Source: an uncultured Methanobrevibacter sp. | Lineage (GTDB): Archaea > Methanobacteriota > Methanobacteria > Methanobacteriales > Methanobacteriaceae | NCBI RefSeq assembly: GCF_902774605.1 | Contig: NZ_CACYJE010000001.1 | Coordinates: 1 to 64,000 of the forward strand | DNA: 64,000 bases | Reading direction: 5' to 3' | Shown here: in pieces, positions 29,200 through 38,545 of the stretch | Numbering within the stretch: position 1 is the first letter of the stretch | Layout of the letters: the number at the start of each line of letters is the position of its first letter | Notes under the pieces: generated by a model | Told to the model about the DNA's origin: nothing | What the model saw: the letters and a program-made list of their open reading frames with translations, nothing else | Databases searched by the model: none | Made by a program: the position numbers and the translations under genes

Positions 29200-29473
29200 T
29201 AGTTTCGACCTCTCTTGATTTTCGTAATCAATTAAAATTTGAATACATTTGTAACTTTGTTTAAAATATTATATAATATTTTTTTCATTTCTCTTAAAAA
29301 GAACAATCATTCGGTTGTTTTTTTGAATTTTATTTATTTATTGCCTGTTTTTGTTTTGAAAAATCGAATAAGCACCATGAGTCCTCGTAGAGTTTTTTCA
29401 AAAATCGTTAAGTATAATGATTGTGAGAGTCTAAATTATAATATTTAAGATTATTTCATGGTGGATGATTATT

Positions 29474-30268
29474 ATGAGAAAAGCGGTTGTATTTGATAAC
29501 TCCGGAACATTGATTGAAAGGTATAGGGTAATTAAGGATGTTGTCAACGGTAACATTTTCACAGACATCAATTCCCTAGATTTGATTGATCAGGCTGATG
29601 CGCTGGCTTTGGTTGTGCTTCAATTCAACACCAATAAGCTATTGAAGTTGGATGAGGACACCTTGATTTCAGATGTTATTAAACAGTTCAATATTGATTT
29701 CGACATCAGCTTTTCAACAAAGCAGGTTTCAAAATCTGAAGTAAAGGAGATTCTTTACAATGAGACATCATCAACCATTGCAGACATCACCGATGGATTT
29801 GGGATACTGAGGGAAAAGATCCCCCACATGGAACTGTGCAACGGGTCAGCTCTCATCGTTGATATGGACTTGGGCGTTGTGGCATACACAATCACTTCAG
29901 CGGGCAAGTTCTTCCCCCGCGTGTTTGAAACTGTTGAAACGTTGAAATCACGCGGCATGGAGATTTATATCGCTTCAGGAGACCGTAAGGGTGCCATTAA
30001 TAGGTTAGCTAACATGCTTGATATTCCAGAGGACAATGCCTACGGCTCAGTCTCCACCCGTGAAAAGTGTGAAGTGGTGTCCATCCTGCAGGATGCCGGT
30101 TTTAAGGTAATGATGGTCGGCGACGGGTTGAATGATCTTTTGGCATTCAAAAAGGCTGATGTGAGTGTCTTGACCATTGAGCAGCAGGAGGAGGTTTCCC
30201 CTAAGATGATGGATAAGACCGATTATGTTATTGAGGATATTTTTGAAGTAACTGAGATTGACTTTTAA
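29474..30268 (+). CDS. HAD-family phosphatase resembling the P-type ATPase P domain
   Basis: 264 residues. AVVFDNSGTLIERYR carries the nucleophile Asp, with Ser where DxD phosphatases have the second Asp, as in the soluble P-type ATPase-like HAD group of methanogens. IYIASGDRKGAINRLANML and MMVGDGLNDLLAFKKADVSV are motifs II-IV in P-type ATPase style. No membrane helices are present. The substrate is unknown. ATG at 29474 is preferred, with GGTGGATGAT upstream; an ATG at 29465 is in frame. A cluster of ATAAGTT repeats follows its stop. Confidence 0.75.
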   Translation: MRKAVVFDNSGTLIERYRVIKDVVNGNIFTDINSLDLIDQADALALVVLQFNTNKLLKLDEDTLISDVIKQFNIDFDISFSTKQVSKSEVKEILYNETSSTIADITDGFGILREKIPHMELCNGSALIVDMDLGVVAYTITSAGKFFPRVFETVETLKSRGMEIYIASGDRKGAINRLANMLDIPEDNAYGSVSTREKCEVVSILQDAGFKVMMVGDGLNDLLAFKKADVSVLTIEQQEEVSPKMMDKTDYVIEDIFEVTEIDF

Positions 30269-30295
30269 TAGCTATTTTTTTTTTGTTTTGATTTT

Positions 30296-30430
30296 TCACT
30301 TATAACTTATAAGTGACTGTTATTTTTTTATAAGTTATAAGTTATAACTTATGGCCTTAATGATATGATGATAAGTTATAAGTTATAAGTAAGTATTAAT
30401 GAAAAAATAAATGAGAAGTTATAAGTTATC
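30296..30430. repeat. ATAAGTT/AACTTAT cluster with the 16-bp palindrome (site 1)
   Basis: Between two converging genes there are seven exact ATAAGTT or AACTTAT heptamers (30304, 30330, 30337, 30346, 30371, 30378, 30421), several in head-to-tail runs with a 7-base period. The perfect 16-bp palindrome ATAAGTTATAACTTAT is at 30337-30352. The last element covers the final codons of the TIM-barrel gene. The same palindrome recurs at 41670 and 61665. A centromere-like or segregation-protein site is proposed; a convergent bidirectional terminator is the plain alternative. Confidence 0.8.
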
Positions 30431-31132
30431 AATGACTTTCTTGCTTTTAAGGATATTGTCAAAGTTGTTCAATTCAATGATGGCGGTATCAATCCTTTTA
30501 AGCAGATTCAGGTCCAGTGTGCCGTCACCCAATGGGATGTGGGAATCCTTAACCCCGTCGTTATCGTTAAGGTGGCAGTAACTTATGTTTTTAAGCGATA
30601 GCATTTCCTCAAGGTTTCCGCAGGTGTTCCCGTGGCCGGTGTCAATGGTCAGGCTGCATCCGGTGGCCTCCTGTATCATCTCGATTTCCTCGACAGTGTT
30701 TCCCAGAAACTTCTGCCTCATGGGCATGTTTTCAACTGATATCTCCACGTTGGTGTTGTCGATGATTTCCCCTATGCTTTCTATTGCCATCTCCAATGCC
30801 CATTTTCTAAGGTGTGGCTCATTGCGACCTATTATCCCAGGATGCACGGTTATGGTGTTGGCTCCTATTTTTTCAGCGTATTGTCCGCAGTGTATCATTT
30901 GCCTTACGCTTTCGGCCCTTATCCCCTTGTTTATGCTTGCTATATTTATGTCCACGGTTGCCGCATGCATGCGAATGTCCAGTCCGCAGTCTATGAATGG
31001 GGTGTTGTCCTTATCGTATAATGGGTCTTCCGCCAGTATCTCGATTATTTCAAAGTCATGTTTTCTTGCCAGGTTGATGATGTCCTCGGTTGGTTCCATG
31101 AACAGCGCCAGTGTTGTAAATCCTAGTTTCAT
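30419..31132 (-). CDS. Sugar phosphate isomerase/epimerase-like TIM barrel
   Basis: 237 residues of the xylose isomerase-like/AP endonuclease 2 superfamily. Metal-ligand positions are seen in order: IRMHAATVDI, TVHPGIIG, VEISVENMPM (Glu), LTIDTGHGN (Asp-His), CHLNDNDG and DSHIPLGDGTLD. It may be an isomerase or epimerase or an endonuclease IV relative; the short length favours the former. The start ATG follows TATTTAAAT closely, so it may be leaderless. Divergent from padR across 67 bases. Confidence 0.72.
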   Translation of the reverse strand: MKLGFTTLALFMEPTEDIINLARKHDFEIIEILAEDPLYDKDNTPFIDCGLDIRMHAATVDINIASINKGIRAESVRQMIHCGQYAEKIGANTITVHPGIIGRNEPHLRKWALEMAIESIGEIIDNTNVEISVENMPMRQKFLGNTVEEIEMIQEATGCSLTIDTGHGNTCGNLEEMLSLKNISYCHLNDNDGVKDSHIPLGDGTLDLNLLKRIDTAIIELNNFDNILKSKKVIDNL

Positions 31133-31199
31133 ATTTAAATATTAGTAATGCCCATATAATAAATGTTAATATATATAAAATTTTGACATATGGTGAAAT

Positions 31200-31604
31200 A
31201 TGACAGAAGAAACGAATATTAATAAGACTCCCGAAAAGCTGATAAAGCACTTCACAAATGGAATAACCCATAACCTGATACTATGGATTATTTCAAAACA
31301 GACCATTCACGGTTACGGACTGATGAAGAAATTGGACGAGTTCTTTAACTTCGAAAACTCCGAATGTGAATTCACTATCAACTCAAGCAAGGTATATCCA
31401 ATACTTTCCAAGATGGAGAAGAAGGGATTGATTGCAGGGGAGTGGAAAGTAAATGAAAACAATAAGCGAGTCAAGTACTATTCAATAACCGACGACGGAA
31501 GAATGGTTTTAAGCAATATCCAGAATCACATTGGAAAGGTTTTAACCCATCCGGCCTGGGTCGATTACATTGAAGACATGACTGGCAAGGAGATTAACAA
31601 ATGA
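31200..31604 (+). CDS. PadR-family transcription regulator
   Basis: 134 residues with a PadR winged helix: HNLILWIISKQTIHGYGLMKKL, then SSKVYPILSKMEKKGLIAGEW and the wing VKYYSITDDGRMVL. PadR proteins often repress an adjacent drug or stress-response transporter, and here the ABC exporter starts inside its stop (ATGA). GGTGA lies three bases before the ATG and a TATA box (AATATATATAAAA) about 30 bases upstream. Likely autoregulates the operon. Confidence 0.85.
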   Translation: MTEETNINKTPEKLIKHFTNGITHNLILWIISKQTIHGYGLMKKLDEFFNFENSECEFTINSSKVYPILSKMEKKGLIAGEWKVNENNKRVKYYSITDDGRMVLSNIQNHIGKVLTHPAWVDYIEDMTGKEINK

Positions 31605-32650
31605 AAAACGCAATAGAAACCCATGACCTGACAAAGGTCTACAGCAACAACTTCAAAGCCGTTAACTCCCTCAACCTAGAAATCCCCGACCAGACAATCT
31701 TCGGAATGCTCGGTCCCAACGGGGCGGGCAAGACCACAACAATCAAGATGCTCACCTGCCTGATACAGCCGACATCCGGTACCGCAACTGTCGGAGGATA
31801 TGACGTTCAGAAAAACCCTGATGAGGTGCGAAACCTCCTGGGCATGGTGCCGCAGCAGGTCAGCCTCTACAAGGACCTGACCGTGATGGAGAACTCTCAA
31901 TTGTGCGCCGACTACTATGGCGTTCCCCATGACGAGCGTGACTCACGCATAGAGGATTTGATGGAGCTTGTGGACATCAAGTACGCCAAGGACAAGGTGG
32001 TTGGTCAGCTCTCTGGAGGCCAGAAGCAGAAGGCATCCCTTGTGGCAAGTCTCGTGCACAGGCCTGATATTCTATTTCTGGATGAGCCAACAATAGGATT
32101 GGACCCGACCACCAAGCGCACATTATGGGATTTGATAAGGGAGCTCAACGACAGCGGACACACCATCATCCTATGCTCTCATGACATGCACGAGGTGGAC
32201 ATGCTGTGCGACAATGTAGGCATCATCAACACCGGCAACCTCGTGGCCTATGACACTCCACAGGGTTTGAAGGATGCTCTTTTGGAAAGCAACAGGCAGG
32301 AAATGACCGAAGCTTTAACTCAGATTTCAGAGGAAAACGAGGTTTCAACCTCAACCAAGGAGGACTTTGAAAACCTGAGCCTGAGGAAAATGTCAGTGCT
32401 CCTGAAGAACCAGGATGAAGGCATAATAAATCAAATCAGACTGATAAATGATGTTAAAAGCATTGAAGTTGCAAGAAACGGCCGTATCAATTTAAGAATC
32501 GATGCCTTTGATGACATGGCCGTGCAGAATGTATTGGATAAGATTTCACAATCCGGCGGAATCATCAAGTCAATCTACACTGAGGAACCGTCCCTTGAGG
32601 ATGTGTTCATCAAGTCAACAGCGGAGGTGAATGAGGATGATAGAGTTTAA
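31601..32650 (+). CDS. ABC transporter ATP-binding protein (DrrA/CcmA type)
   Basis: 349 residues. Walker A GPNGAGKTTT (about residues 38-47), Q-loop MVPQQVSLYKDLTV, signature LSGGQKQKASL, Walker B ILFLDEPTIGLDP and switch His LCSHDMHEV. A C-terminal extension of about 110 residues (DUF4162-like region, ending EEPSLEDVFIKSTA) is typical of multidrug or antibiotic exporters of the ABC-2 class. It overlaps padR upstream and the permease downstream, so the three form one operon. Cargo unknown. Confidence 0.92.
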   Translation: MKNAIETHDLTKVYSNNFKAVNSLNLEIPDQTIFGMLGPNGAGKTTTIKMLTCLIQPTSGTATVGGYDVQKNPDEVRNLLGMVPQQVSLYKDLTVMENSQLCADYYGVPHDERDSRIEDLMELVDIKYAKDKVVGQLSGGQKQKASLVASLVHRPDILFLDEPTIGLDPTTKRTLWDLIRELNDSGHTIILCSHDMHEVDMLCDNVGIINTGNLVAYDTPQGLKDALLESNRQEMTEALTQISEENEVSTSTKEDFENLSLRKMSVLLKNQDEGIINQIRLINDVKSIEVARNGRINLRIDAFDDMAVQNVLDKISQSGGIIKSIYTEEPSLEDVFIKSTAEVNEDDRV

Positions 32651-33791
32651 GAAGTTCTGGTGGATGATTAAAAAAGAATTGATCTCTCTTAAAAGGCACC
32701 CGGCCAGACTGGTGTCAATCATAGCATTCCCAATAATAATGATCCTGCTTTTCGGTTACGGCATGGGAGGGGAGATGACCGACCTGCCTATAGTTGTGGT
32801 TTCACAAAGCCACGGTGACTTGACCGACCTGACACTGGACACGATCAAGACGACCGAAACCTATCATGTCGTCGAGGTGATGGACAGTCTCGATGAGGGA
32901 AAGCAGCGAGTCGACAACGGCGAGGTCAAGGCGGCCATCATACTCCCATCGGATTATGACAAGAACACGTCGAACCAGAAAGCAGTGACACTCTACCTGG
33001 ACTCCTCCGACCAGATGGCATCACAGATTCTTGAATCATCCACACAGGGAATATTCTACAGGATATCAAATATGGTGGCTTCACAGACCAGCGTATCCAC
33101 CAAGGATGCTGACATCGAGCCATCTGTAATCCACTCGCTGGATAACTTCAAGGATGATATAGCATTGCATATAAACAGGATATACGGAAACATCAAATAC
33201 ATTGACTTCCTTGTTCCGGCCATTCTTGGAATGACTGTGATGATGAGCTGCATGATGGGTATGGGTGCAACCATTGCAGGTGAGCGTGAAACCGGTGAGC
33301 TTGCAAGACTATTCATGACCCCGACATCAGTTGCAACAGTAATTGGAGGAAAGATTGCAGCTAAATTATTAATAGAATTGCTGAGGGCACTGATACTGAT
33401 ATTCATGGCCGTGCTGCTTTTCAACGTCAGCATAAAGGGCGGTTTCCTGCAGACATTCATAGTGCTCGTCATAGGGGCATTGTGCTTTGTAGGATTCGGC
33501 ATAATGCTGTCCGCTAGGACTTCCACACAGGAGGATTATGCTCAGCTTTCACTGCCGTTCTCAATGCCGATGATGTTCGTCTCCGGAGTGTTCTACCCGA
33601 TTGAGACAATGCCATGGATACTTCAGAAGCTCGCTTATGTCTTCCCATTGACATACCTGAACGATGCAATGCGCGGGATAATGCTTAAGGGCCAGACATT
33701 AGGGGATGTCTGGATTGATCTAGTTGTTCTTTTAGGTTTCACACTATTATTCTTCATTGTAGGTGTGAAACGATTCAACAGGGATGTATAG
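32637..33791 (+). CDS. ABC-2 type permease
   Basis: 384 residues. An N-terminal helix (SIIAFPIIMILLFGYGMG) is followed by a large outside domain (residues ~45-175, with LPIVVVSQSHGDLTDL) and five more helices (FLVPAILGMTVMMSCMMGMG ... LLFFIVGVKRF). GERETGELARLFMTP is the ABC-2 coupling motif, and SLPFSMPMMFVSGVFYPIETMP the conserved late loop. ATG at 32637 has GGAGGTGA six bases upstream; ATG at 32631 is too close to it. Works with the preceding ATPase as a homodimeric exporter. Confidence 0.9.
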   Translation: MIEFKKFWWMIKKELISLKRHPARLVSIIAFPIIMILLFGYGMGGEMTDLPIVVVSQSHGDLTDLTLDTIKTTETYHVVEVMDSLDEGKQRVDNGEVKAAIILPSDYDKNTSNQKAVTLYLDSSDQMASQILESSTQGIFYRISNMVASQTSVSTKDADIEPSVIHSLDNFKDDIALHINRIYGNIKYIDFLVPAILGMTVMMSCMMGMGATIAGERETGELARLFMTPTSVATVIGGKIAAKLLIELLRALILIFMAVLLFNVSIKGGFLQTFIVLVIGALCFVGFGIMLSARTSTQEDYAQLSLPFSMPMMFVSGVFYPIETMPWILQKLAYVFPLTYLNDAMRGIMLKGQTLGDVWIDLVVLLGFTLLFFIVGVKRFNRDV

Positions 33792-33804
33792 GAGGTTTAA
33801 TTAA

Positions 33805-35007
33805 ATGTATAAGAAATTATTAATAGCATTGATCATTGGTCTTTTGTGCCTCTCACCGATAGCCGCCCAAAACTGGAACGCCTTCCAGGGCGACAGTCAG
33901 CACACTGCCTACAGGGACGAGTCATCTGACTTTGTAACAAACTTATGGACATTCAACATTGAATCTCCAGTGCACTCATCCCCGGCAATATACAAGGACT
34001 ACATTTATGTGGTGTCAAGCCAGGGAATCCTCAAGGCCATTGACATGGAGACAGGTGAGGAGGAATGGGATGTTGATTTGGAAGCCCCAAGCACCTCATC
34101 ACCGATAATACATAAGAACAGGCTCTATGTGGGTTGCGAGGACGGTTTGAAGATAGTCAACATCAACTCCCACAAGATAATCAAGGAATATGACTGCGAC
34201 AATGTGGCTGCAGCGCCATTCTACTATAAGGATGTGATCTATTTCGGAAGCGATGACGGCCACCTTTACGGTGTCGATGAGGACGCTAAGGTCAAGTTGA
34301 ACAAGAAGCTAGACGGAGAATTAAAGACTTCCCCAATCGTAGTGGACGATTCAATATATATAGGCTCCACCAACGGCAAGATGTACAGCATAGGAACCGA
34401 TAAGGATAAGAATTGGGAGTTCACCACAGGCGATGAGGTATTGTCATCTCCGGCTTATGTAAACGAGACCATACTCTTCGGTTCCAGTGACGGCAGCATT
34501 TACTACCTGAATGAATCCAAGGGTGAATTAATATGGAAGACTGACTTGAGCAATAAGGTGATTTCCTCACCTACCATCGATGAGTATGACAACAGCGTAT
34601 TTGTGGGTTCCGATGCGGGCAACATGACATGCCTTGACGTTCGTGACGGCAACATAAAGTGGAGTCACTCAACAGGCGACAAGGTTCAGTCAACCGCAGC
34701 GTTGAAGGACAATCTGGTTGCATTCGGATCCAACAACGGCGTATTGTATGTGCTTAACAAGTACACTGGTGCAGAGGAGTTCACATACAATCCGGGAACC
34801 GTATTGTTCAACTCAGAAATTACCTCTTCACCGGTTATTAACGGTAACAGCCTGCTTTTCGGTGACGATTCAGGTAACCTTTACTCATTGAACATCAACA
34901 AGTATGAGGTGCCAGGCTCAACACAGATGTACTATTCAATCGCCGTTTTGATTATAGTCATTATTGTGGCTATCTTTGTTGTAAAAAAAGTTAAGGGTAG
35001 GAAATAA
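33805..35007 (+). CDS. Secreted PQQ-like beta-propeller protein with C-terminal membrane anchor
   Basis: 400 residues. Signal peptide (KKLLIALIIGLLCLSPIAAQ), about seven to eight WD-like PQQ repeats (for example HSSPAIYKDYIYVVSSQGIL, KTSPIVVDDSIYIGSTNG, SSPTIDEYDNSVFVGSDAG), and a C-terminal helix (YYSIAVLIIVIIVAIFVVKK) that tethers it outside. AGGAGGT precedes the ATG, 13 bases after the permease, so it may be the fourth gene of the ABC operon. Such propellers serve as scaffolds. Its 3' end is duplicated about 353 bases downstream. Confidence 0.8.
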   Translation: MYKKLLIALIIGLLCLSPIAAQNWNAFQGDSQHTAYRDESSDFVTNLWTFNIESPVHSSPAIYKDYIYVVSSQGILKAIDMETGEEEWDVDLEAPSTSSPIIHKNRLYVGCEDGLKIVNINSHKIIKEYDCDNVAAAPFYYKDVIYFGSDDGHLYGVDEDAKVKLNKKLDGELKTSPIVVDDSIYIGSTNGKMYSIGTDKDKNWEFTTGDEVLSSPAYVNETILFGSSDGSIYYLNESKGELIWKTDLSNKVISSPTIDEYDNSVFVGSDAGNMTCLDVRDGNIKWSHSTGDKVQSTAALKDNLVAFGSNNGVLYVLNKYTGAEEFTYNPGTVLFNSEITSSPVINGNSLLFGDDSGNLYSLNINKYEVPGSTQMYYSIAVLIIVIIVAIFVVKKVKGRK

Positions 35008-35620
35008 TTTTTCCTACTTTATTCCATTTTCTTTTATTTTTTTTCTTAATTCTGCTATTTCCTTGTCTTTTTGTGCTAGTAGTAGTTTGTTTTCTTTTAG
35101 TTGTTGTTCACTTTCTTTTAGTTGTTGTTGTGTTTCTGATCGGATTTCTTCTATTTGTTGATTGGCGTAAGCACGTTCATAAGCTATTACCTTGTTTAGG
35201 CATAATTCCTTGAAATTGTTTTTAATCATTTTCAGTAACTCCAGTCTTATAATGTGCGAAGTTTAGAGGGTTCAATCCATTTTAACTTTCCAATCGCTTT
35301 TTTGATTATAGGAATTATTGTGATTATCTTTGTTGTAATAAAAGTTAAAGGTAGGAAATAGTTTTTTTTCCTAGTTTATTCCATTTTCTTTTAGTTTTTT
35401 TCTTAATTCTGCTATTTCCTTGTCTTTTTGTGCTAGTTGTTGTTCGTTTTCTTTTAGTTGTTGTTCACTTTCTTTTAGTTGTTGTTCGTTTTCTTTTAGT
35501 TGTTGTTGTGTTTCTGATCGGATTTCTTCTATTTGTTGATTGGCGTAAGCACGTTCATAAGCTATTACCTTGTTAAGGGATGATTCCTTGAAATTGTTTT
35601 TAATCATTTTCATTAACTCC
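34936..35620. repeat. Partial tandem duplication, about 353-bp offset
   Basis: Two similar units: 34936-35243 and about 35289-35620. Each holds the last ~75 bases of the propeller gene (ending AAAGTTAAGGGTAGGAAATA or AAAGTTAAAGGTAGGAAATA) followed by the last ~210-270 bases of the nuclease-like gene on the other strand. The first unit's nuclease end is truncated (35014-35229); the second joins the intact gene. A 45-base non-matching junction separates them. Confidence 0.8.
35014..35229 (-). pseudogene. Truncated C-terminal copy of the neighbouring nuclease-like gene
   Basis: 71 residues, MIKNNFKELCLNKVIAYERA followed by a Gln/Glu-rich coiled coil, nearly identical to the C terminus of the protein at 35371-36288, but with fewer EQQLKE repeats. 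No catalytic part is present and no ribosome site is obvious. It is a by-product of the tandem duplication, though it is open and could still yield a coiled-coil peptide. Confidence 0.75.
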
Positions 35621-36288
35621 TTTCCTTCATTATCATTTTTAAAATATTTCCTAACCATTAATTCCTGGACGTAGAGTATGTCACCTTTCAATTCTTTTTT
35701 AATGGTCTTGTCCTCATTTAGAAGCCTTATCACTTTTTCGGTTATGATTTTTCCCTTGTTTTTTGGAGCAAAAACTGGAAGAAATGCTAAATCTAGGGAT
35801 TCATCATCGCTTAATTTAGCATGTTTGTTAATAATTTTGTCCTCTAGATTCTTTAACCTTTCGCATATTTCATCCAAAGTGATTTCTATATAAATGGGTT
35901 TTAGAATATCTGTTTTTGTTTGATAGTATTCCTTGATTGATGATTTTGAGTCTATTGTCATTATAATGACGCTCAGGACAGGCAATCCATATGTTGTTTT
36001 AGTGTAATCCTTGTAATCGGCTATTGCCCTGATCTTTTCCATGTCAACAGGGCTTGATTGATGCTCAATATTGACCAGCATCTTTTCAAATATTTCCTTG
36101 TTGTCTGGTTTTGCAAGTACCAGCCAATCCATTTCACGCTCGCTTCCGTCACGACGGATGATTGTCGTTGGATAGTTTCTGACAAATATTCCCGGCAGCT
36201 TGAAGTAATTGTATAGTATTTTTGGGCGTGTCGCTTCAAAATATTTGAATGTCACGTCATTTGGATGATGTATTTCACTCACCAACAT
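35371..36288 (-). CDS. PD-(D/E)XK nuclease-like protein of Rpn/transposase type with coiled-coil tail
   Basis: 305 residues. REMDWLVLAKP and MLVNIEHQSSPVD give the spaced Asp and ExQ of the PD-(D/E)XK fold seen in Rpn recombination-promoting nucleases. The middle is helical; residues ~255-300 form a coiled coil of four EQQLKE/EQQLKEN repeats ending KDKEIAELRKKLKEN. The coiled-coil codons are a short tandem DNA repeat and probably vary in number. Preceded by AGGTGAAGA. Likely mobile or rapidly varying; the DNA target is unknown. Confidence 0.65.
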   Translation of the reverse strand: MLVSEIHHPNDVTFKYFEATRPKILYNYFKLPGIFVRNYPTTIIRRDGSEREMDWLVLAKPDNKEIFEKMLVNIEHQSSPVDMEKIRAIADYKDYTKTTYGLPVLSVIIMTIDSKSSIKEYYQTKTDILKPIYIEITLDEICERLKNLEDKIINKHAKLSDDESLDLAFLPVFAPKNKGKIITEKVIRLLNEDKTIKKELKGDILYVQELMVRKYFKNDNEGKELMKMIKNNFKESSLNKVIAYERAYANQQIEEIRSETQQQLKENEQQLKESEQQLKENEQQLAQKDKEIAELRKKLKENGIN

Positions 36289-36531
36289 ATATTCTTCACC
36301 TCAAAATTTTAATTTTTTTTTGAGATTTCGAAATCTTCAAATGTCTAGGCTAGCTTATATTATAATTTGATTGAAGCATATATAAACTTTTAACAACTCT
36401 AAAACAATATTTATGTTAATATATTAAAAAAATAAGCATTTTAAAGCAAAATCAATATTGATTTTTCCGGGTTATCAATATAAATTTAAATATGATAGGG
36501 TTTAAATAGAATGTTAAAAGACGGTGATGCA
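36289..36531. promoter_or_regulatory. Divergent promoter region with a 14-bp palindrome
   Basis: AGATTTCGAAATCT at 36323-36336 is a perfect palindrome 35 bases upstream of the nuclease-like gene and could be an operator for it. The rest is AT-rich; TATA-like AATTTAAATATG at about 36483-36494 suits the isopropylmalate synthase gene. Nothing else is recognised. Confidence 0.35.
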
Positions 36532-38064
36532 ATGAGAACCATAGATAATATCAAGAATGAACAATTGAATTTGGCCGAAAAGATATATATTTTTGACACC
36601 ACCCTAAGGGATGGCGAGCAGACTCCCGGAGTGGCCTTGACTGTTGAGGATAAGATACAGATTGCTCAAAAGCTCAATAACCTTGGAGTCGACAAGATTG
36701 AAGTGGGCTTTCCGGCATCTTCACAGGGTGAAATGGAATCCGCACGTAAAATCAGGGCCATGGATTTGGATTCAACCATTGTTGGCCTTTCAAGATCACT
36801 TAAAGGGGACATTGATAAGTTAATCGATTCCAATCTGGATTATGTTCATCTTTTCATAGGCACTTCCCCATTGCATCGTGACTACAAGCTCAAGATGAGC
36901 ATGGATGAGATAGTCTCCAGGGCTGCTGATTCAGTGGAGTATGCCAAGGACCATGGCTTGACAGTCGAGTTTTCAGCCGAGGACGCCACCCGCACCGAAA
37001 GGGATTACTTGTTTAGGGTCTTTGATGAGGTTGTTGGTGCTGGCGCTGATTTCCTTGATGTTCCAGACACTGTAGGCATTCTCACTCCGGTTTTGACACG
37101 TGACCTAGTAAGCGACATTAAGGACAATTTCCAGGTTCCCATAAGCGTTCATTTCCACAATGACTTCGGTCTTGCAACCGCCAACACATTGACAGCAATC
37201 GAGTGCGGAGCCAACCAGGCCCATGTCACCGTCAACGGCTTGGGTGAGCGTACAGGAAACTGTTCTCTTGAGGAATTGGTGATGACCCTCAAGTCCGCCT
37301 ACGGGTTTGATTTGGGCCTGGACACCACCAGATTATATAGCCTCTCCACATTGGTCGGCCGCCTGACAGGGGTAAAGATGCCAGTCAACAAGCCTATCGT
37401 CGGGGACAATGCCTTTGCACATGAGTCCGGAATTCATGTTCATGGAATCCTCAACAACGCATCCACCTATGAGCCGATGTCACCAGAGATGGTTGGACAT
37501 TCCCGCCGCATCGTTCTTGGAAAGCACACAGGCGCCAATGCCTTGAAATCAAAGCTTAAGGAGTATCACATTGACTTGGACGCTGACCAGTTCGACAGGG
37601 TTTTCAGTGAAATCAAGTCCCTGGGAGACAGCGGCAAGTGCGTCACCGATGATGACCTGATTGCTATTGCGGTCACCGAGCTGGCTTCAGCTAGGGAGAC
37701 TCCTATTGTACTTAAGGGCTTGGGCCTCTCTTCCGGGGGAGGAGTTTCACCGACCGCCACTGTCAGGCTCGAGATTGATGGCGTTGAAAAGGAAACCGCT
37801 TCCACTGGCGTGGGTCCTATTGACGCGTCATTGAATGCTATTCGTGACTTGCTGAAAGGTGAGATTGACATGGAGCTTGAGGAGTATAATCTTGAGGCAA
37901 TCACAGGCGGTACTGATGCTTTGGCTGAGGTGTTTGTGATATCATCCGATTCCATGGGCAACCGCTCCAGGGGAAGGTCGACCGATCAGGACATTGTGAT
38001 GGCAAGTATCAAGGCAGTTCTCGATTCCATCAATAAGCTGTTATTAATCCAACGGTCAAATTAA
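36532..38064 (+). CDS. leuA: 2-isopropylmalate synthase (or citramalate synthase)
   Basis: 510 residues of the alpha-isopropylmalate/citramalate/homocitrate synthase family, condensing acetyl-CoA with a 2-oxo acid. [17 protein letters not shown] is signature 1, [14 protein letters not shown] the metal HxH site, [14 protein letters not shown] signature 2, and [15 protein letters not shown] and GKHTGANAL follow. Residues ~385-510 are the LeuA dimer regulatory domain, which AksA lacks. LeuA is favoured but CimA has the same layout. ATG at 36532 follows GGTGATG closely; an ATG at 36511 would add seven residues. Confidence 0.75.
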   Translation: MRTIDNIKNEQLNLAEKIYIFDTTLRDGEQTPGVALTVEDKIQIAQKLNNLGVDKIEVGFPASSQGEMESARKIRAMDLDSTIVGLSRSLKGDIDKLIDSNLDYVHLFIGTSPLHRDYKLKMSMDEIVSRAADSVEYAKDHGLTVEFSAEDATRTERDYLFRVFDEVVGAGADFLDVPDTVGILTPVLTRDLVSDIKDNFQVPISVHFHNDFGLATANTLTAIECGANQAHVTVNGLGERTGNCSLEELVMTLKSAYGFDLGLDTTRLYSLSTLVGRLTGVKMPVNKPIVGDNAFAHESGIHVHGILNNASTYEPMSPEMVGHSRRIVLGKHTGANALKSKLKEYHIDLDADQFDRVFSEIKSLGDSGKCVTDDDLIAIAVTELASARETPIVLKGLGLSSGGGVSPTATVRLEIDGVEKETASTGVGPIDASLNAIRDLLKGEIDMELEEYNLEAITGGTDALAEVFVISSDSMGNRSRGRSTDQDIVMASIKAVLDSINKLLLIQRSN

Positions 38065-38216
38065 TTTTACATATTTTTAATTATTTTTAAATTTTTTATC
38101 ATTTATTTAATATATATTTAATTGATATTATTTTGTATAATTTATTTCATTTTATTTAATCATTTTTTAATTTTTTTTCTTAATTATATGGGAATGATTT
38201 CAAAATTTATGTAAAA

Positions 38217-38229
38217 TTTTATATACATT
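38217..38229 (+). promoter_or_regulatory. TATA box of the Alba gene
   Basis: TTTTATATACATT lies about 35-40 bases before the Alba ATG and about 25 bases before the ribosome site GGTGAG (38249-38254). Spacing fits an archaeal promoter with a short leader. Confidence 0.5.
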
Positions 38230-38260
38230 GATTTATAAATTCTATAATGGTGAGTTTAAT

Positions 38261-38545
38261 ATGGAAAATAATACAATTTTTGTAGGTAGTAAGCCTGTTA
38301 TGAATTATGTATTGGCTGTTGTAACACAGTTTAATGAAGGCTCAGATAGTGTGCTACTTAGAGCAAGGGGAAAAGCTATTAGTCGTGCAGTCGATGCTGC
38401 AGAAATAGTTAGAAACAGGTTTGTACCAGAATCAGATGTTACGGATATAAGAATTTCCACTGAGGAAATTGAAAACTATAACAACGAAAAAACCAACGTT
38501 TCTATAATAGAAATTTTAATTGAAAAGAGCGACGACTCTTTTTAA
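38261..38545 (+). CDS. albA: DNA/RNA-binding protein Alba
   Basis: 94-residue Alba chromatin protein. [20 protein letters not shown] is strand 1 and helix 1, [20 protein letters not shown] carries the basic helix 2 region, and [11 protein letters not shown] is the last strand. The usual acetylated Lys position (GSKPV here, with Lys kept) is present. ATG at 38261 with GGTGAG six bases upstream is chosen; an upstream in-frame ATG at 38228 is not family-like. Four-base overlap with the convergent PHP gene. Confidence 0.92.
   Translation: MENNTIFVGSKPVMNYVLAVVTQFNEGSDSVLLRARGKAISRAVDAAEIVRNRFVPESDVTDIRISTEEIENYNNEKTNVSIIEILIEKSDDSF

Noticed and set aside
29239-29448. 69-residue frame between adhesin and HAD genes
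   Set aside because: Phe/Asn/Ile-rich text typical of translated AT-rich gap; no ribosome site. The 274-base gap looks like promoter sequence only.
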